This document shows positions 20,034 through 23,061 of a stretch of 23,061 nt of DNA, piece by piece. How positions within the stretch are numbered: position 1 is the stretch's first letter; the number at the start of each line of letters is the position of its first letter. A model generated the notes under the pieces. It saw nothing but the letters and a program-made list of their open reading frames with translations, was not told where the DNA came from and made no database searches. The translations under genes and the position numbers were made by a program. Source of the DNA: Nostocoides sp. (lineage in GTDB: Bacteria > Actinomycetota > Actinomycetes > Actinomycetales > Dermatophilaceae); assembly GCA_016702415.1 (NCBI GenBank), contig JADJEA010000004.1, positions 1 to 23,061 on the forward strand, read 5' to 3'.

Positions 20034-21196
20034 ATGACGAACAAGAAGGTCGCATCCGTCAAGGCATGGATGACGGTGGGCGTGGCGGTCGGCAGCATGC
20101 TGCTGCTGTCCGGGTGCTCCGGATCGGCGACCGCAACAACGGGAAGTGCACCGACCGGGAGCGCGGCAACCGGGAGCCCCTCGTGCCCGGCCGGGCCCGT
20201 CGTCGCGTGGTCGAGCGAGGAAGCCTCCCCGAGTCGGCTCACCGCCGTCGCCGACGGCGCGGCCACGACCGTGGGCTCGATCCCGGTCAAGGGCATCGTC
20301 CCGGGTGGGGTGTCCGGGCATGCGAGCGGTGACCACGCCTACTTCCTGTCCGGCGGAGATGCCCGCCACGACGTGACGCACCTGGTCCACTGGTCGCCCG
20401 GGACGTGCCGGGGCAGCGCCGTCGAGCTCCCGGGAATCCACTCTCCCCTCGGGTTCGCCACCGACGGGGCCCGGTTCTATGCCACCGAGACCGTCAACGC
20501 GCGGACGATCATCCATCGGTATGACGCCCGGGGCACGCAGGTCGCCACCGCGACGCTCCCCCGACATCGTCGCCACCTGCCTCGCCCTGGACGGCGGCAC
20601 GCTCTACGCCTTCGCTACCCAGTTCCACGACGGGGCGCCCGACAGTGTCGTCCTCGTCGCGCTCGACTCCGACACGATGGCGGTGCGCTCGCGTCACCCG
20701 TTGCCGCTGGCCCCAGGTCCGGTCGCCTCCGCGGTGGTCCACGGCGGGAAGCTCTATTACCCCTTGACCGCCAACGAGTCACCGGCACCCAGGGCCATGC
20801 GCTCCCGGTGCTGGACCCGACAACCTTCACCGAGACCCCGACCGACCTGGGCGCGCGCCTGCCCTACGCCCTTCGGCTAGTCGGGGACACCCTGTATGTC
20901 GCCCACACCTTCATCAACCCCGCGTTCGGTCCGCTGTCGAGCCTGCGTCACCTCTCGCGGATCGATCTGAGGACCGGTACGGTCACCGGCCGCGACCTCG
21001 ACACCGGCATCGTCGACATCGCTGCCGACGCACGCCACTTCTATCTGATCGGCCAGGACGTCGACCTCGCCGACGACTTCGTCGTGCAGACGTATGACGC
21101 GACGACCCTGGCCCGCACCGCCTCCGTCCCACTGGCCCGGCCCAAGGCCGGGGCTACTACTACCCGGCCGGCGTGCTGGCCCCGCGACCTCCCTGA
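20034..21196 (+). CDS. Lipoprotein with propeller-like repeats
   Basis: A signal peptide ends in lipobox LSGC (Cys28), followed by a low-complexity linker (repeated TGSA). The body of about 340 residues contains repeating strands with the flavour of a beta-propeller: HAYFLSGG, ARFYATETVN, GTLYAFATQF, GKLYYPLTAN, DTLYVAHTFIN, RHFYLIGQDVD, FVVQTYDATTLA. These G/A-x-(L/F)-Y units recur about every 45-55 residues, consistent with a six- or seven-bladed propeller. It ends AGVLAPRPP after a frameshift near 21150; others lie near 20560 and 20790. No catalytic motif is seen. It is likely anchored outside the membrane as a binding or sensing protein. The start ATG 20034 follows CGAGAGG. It lies after a strong terminator, so it has its own promoter. 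Confidence 0.78.
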
Positions 21197-21311
21197 CCGA
21201 CCGTCCCCGCCGACCACGCGCGCGGGAGCACGGCGTCGATACTCTCCCGCACGGCGGGTCGGATTGCGAACGCGACCGGTGAGCCGACCGCTGTGGGCCC
21301 ATGATTCCCGT

Positions 21312-22629
21312 ATGCCGCAGGCCACCGGCCGCGAGATCCTCCGCCTCGCGGTGCCCGCCTTCCTCGCCCTGATCGCCGAGCCGCTCTTCCTCCTCGCCGA
21401 TTCGGCGATCGTCGGCCATCTGGGGACGGCGCCGCTGGCCGGGCTCGGCCTGGCGAGTGCGGTGCTGCTGACCGCGGTCGGGCTGTTCGTCTTTCTCGCC
21501 TACGGGACAACCGCCGTCGTCGCCCGGCAGATCGGGGCGGCCTCGCGCGCCGGGGCCATCGAGGTCGGCATCGACGGGACCTGGCTGGCCGTCGTCCTCG
21601 GGTTGGCGGCGGCCGCGGTCGTCGGGTTCGGGGCCGAGCCCCTGGCGTCCGCGCTCGGGGGCAGCGGACCGGCGCTGGAGCAGGCGGTGAGCTACCTGCG
21701 GGTGGCGGCGGTCGGCATACCCGCAATGCTCGTCGTCCTGGCGTGCACGGGCGTCTTCCGGGGGCTGCAGGACACCCGGACTCCCTTGGTCGCGAGCGTC
21801 CTCGCGTCCGCGGCCAATGCCGTCCTCAATGTCGTGCTGGTCTGGCGCATCTCGGCATCACCGGATCGGCATTGGGAACCGTTGTCGCGCAATGGGGTAT
21901 GGCGCTCGGCCTCCTCGTGGTGCTGGCCCGGTATGCGCGGGCGGAGGGGCGAGATGGCATCCGCACCCGGGTCGGTCCTGGGGCCGCCGTCGGCGGCCTG
22001 CCCCTGCTCGCCCGGACGTTGGCGCTGCGGGCGATCCTCGTGGTCACCACCTGGGTGGCCGCCGGGCTCGGCGACGTCACCTCGCGGCGCACCAGGTCAC
22101 CGCTACGGTATGGAGCTTCCTCGCCTTCGCCCTCGATGCCCTGGCGATCGCCGGGCAGGCGCTGACGGGGAAGGCGCTGGGGGCGGGGGATCGACGCGCC
22201 GCGCGGGAGGCCACCGGGGTGATGATCCGGTGGGAGTCTGGGGGCGGCGCCGCCTTGGGCGCGCTGACCCTGCTGGCGTCCCGGGCGCTGCCGGTGCTCT
22301 TCACCGGCGACCCCGAGGTGCGGGCGGCCATGGCAGCGGCCCTCGTCCTCGTGGTCGCGGTCGGTCAGCCGTTGTCGGGCTATGTCTTCGTCGTCGACGG
22401 GGTCCTCATCGGGGCCGGAGACGCGCGGTGGCTGGCGGGGGCCATGGGGGCGACGCTCGCGGCATACGTCCCGGTGGCGCTGGTCGTCCGCGCGCTGGCC
22501 CCACCCGATCCGTCCACCGCGCTGGTCTGGCTGTGGGTGGGCTTCACGTGGTTCATGGTCGTCCGCGGGGCGCTCTTTCGCTGGCGAGTGCATGGCGATG
22601 CCTGGATGGTCACCGGCGCGGTCCGCTGA
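21312..22629 (+). CDS. MATE family efflux transporter (DinF-like)
   Basis: This is a cation-antiporting multidrug exporter with about twelve membrane helices in two halves. Half one: LAVPAFLALIAEPLFLLADSAIVGHLGTAPLAG, with the typical Asp and the IVGHLG motif, and later ACTGVFRGLQDTRTPL. Half two, after frameshifts near 21850 and 22082, has GTVVAQWGMALG, AAHQVTATVWSFLAFALDALAIAGQALTGKALGAGD and GVLIGAGDARWL. The AHQ and GQALTG-x-x-LGAGD segments are hallmarks of DinF-type MATE proteins. About 440 codons is a normal length. ATG 21312 lies within a GTATGCCG word (21310-21317); no clear Shine-Dalgarno is seen. It ends GDAWMVTGAVR at TGA 22627-22629. Confidence 0.92.
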
Positions 22630-22718
22630 GCCGTTGTCCCCTCCTTGTGGGGCATGACCGCGCAGGTGGCGGGCTCCTAGGGTGGCCCCGGGACACCGAG
22701 GTGCAGCGGTGCCGACGC

Positions 22719-22740
22719 CCGGTCCGGATGCCCGGACCGG
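22719..22740 (+). terminator. Perfect 9-bp hairpin between MATE and zinc-ribbon genes
   Basis: CCGGTCCGG (22719-22727) and CCGGACCGG (22732-22740) pair perfectly with an ATGC tetraloop. It is 90 bp beyond the MATE stop and 28 bp before the next ATG. It may end the MATE transcript or lie in the leader of the next gene. Confidence 0.55.
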
Positions 22741-22768
22741 CAGGGACGTGACCTCGAGGAGACGACCG

Positions 22769-23061
22769 ATGGCGCCAGGCCGCCCCCAGTGCGGCGGAGG
22801 TAACCGACACCGAACGCTTCTGCATCACCTGCAGCTCGCCGGTCAAACCGCCCGGCGGGGACCCCAGTCGTCCGATGGGATGACGGGCCGGCCGCCCACA
22901 GCGACGGCGAGCCGCGCCCGCCGCGCCGCCTCACCGCCGCGGGTCACCGCTACTGCGCCCGTTGCACCCCCCGCCCTCCACGCCGCCGCCGTTCACTCCG
23001 ACACCCATCGCCTTCTCCACTCCCCCTGACGTCCACTGTCGCCGCCAGCGCGGTGTCAGGA
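22769..23061 (+). CDS. Zinc-ribbon protein, N-terminal part, frameshifted, runs off the window
   Basis: ATG 22769 has GAGGAG seven bases upstream. Across at least two frame changes the chain reads PQCG, then EVTDTERFCITCSSPVKPPGGD, then TAAGHRYCARCTPRP. The C-x-x-C knuckles (CITC, CARC, plus PQCG) spaced by about 12-45 residues match a double zinc ribbon of the type found at the N terminus of many actinobacterial membrane or regulatory proteins. The following stretch is Arg/Pro-rich, a probable linker. The gene continues beyond the right edge, so its main domain is unseen. Confidence 0.55.

Overview
The window is about 70% GC after the first few kilobases and codes on both strands. Proteins typical of actinobacteria (DUF6318 lipoprotein, DUF1206, DUF2277, a DnaB helicase with a P-loop intein) point to a high-GC Gram-positive actinobacterium, probably Micrococcales and perhaps near Intrasporangiaceae. 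The family-level guess is inference only. Many genes, including the essential dnaB, are split by single-base frameshifts while the catalytic motifs stay intact on both sides of each break. That pattern fits uncorrected indel errors in a draft assembly better than gene death, so most broken genes are listed as one CDS across the shifts.

Layout. Positions 1-5179 are an accessory segment: the C-terminal part of a large NACHT/STAND-like NTPase with HEAT-like repeats (<1-3470), a complete IS256-family insertion sequence with inverted repeats and a 7-bp target duplication (3489-4980), and a short patch of repeated insertion-like ends (5057-5179) that stops at the dnaB stop codon. From 5180 on the DNA looks like core chromosome: dnaB with an intein whose two homing-endonuclease catalytic aspartates are replaced (5180-7719); a DnaA-box-like upstream region (7720-8117); an acetyl-CoA hydrolase/transferase family gene (8118-9346); a secreted PKD-like protein coupled to a DUF6318 lipoprotein (9426-10922); a tight operon of two PAP2 phosphatases and a diacylglycerol-kinase-family lipid kinase (11031-13375); DUF1206 and DUF2277 genes; a small Tat-type exported protein; a multidomain GH13 alpha-amylase/neopullulanase-like enzyme (15329-18314); an AlkD-like DNA alkylation repair protein; an exported YiiX/NlpC-P60-like protein; a lipoprotein with a propeller-like body; a MATE transporter; and the start of a zinc-ribbon protein at the right edge.

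Functional links. The kinase and two PAP2 enzymes form a plausible lipid-phosphate (phosphatidate/diacylglycerol or undecaprenyl-phosphate) cycling unit. The amylase, the Tat protein, the PKD protein and the two lipoproteins make this stretch rich in exported products.

The most unusual signal is an 8-bp word, GTATGCCG/CGGCATAC. I count 26 copies between 5800 and 22467, in both orientations, in genes and between genes, and none in the first 5.8 kb. Rare codons (TAT, GCA) are used to build it, so it appears to be selected or maintained at the DNA level, much as HIP1 or uptake-sequence words are.
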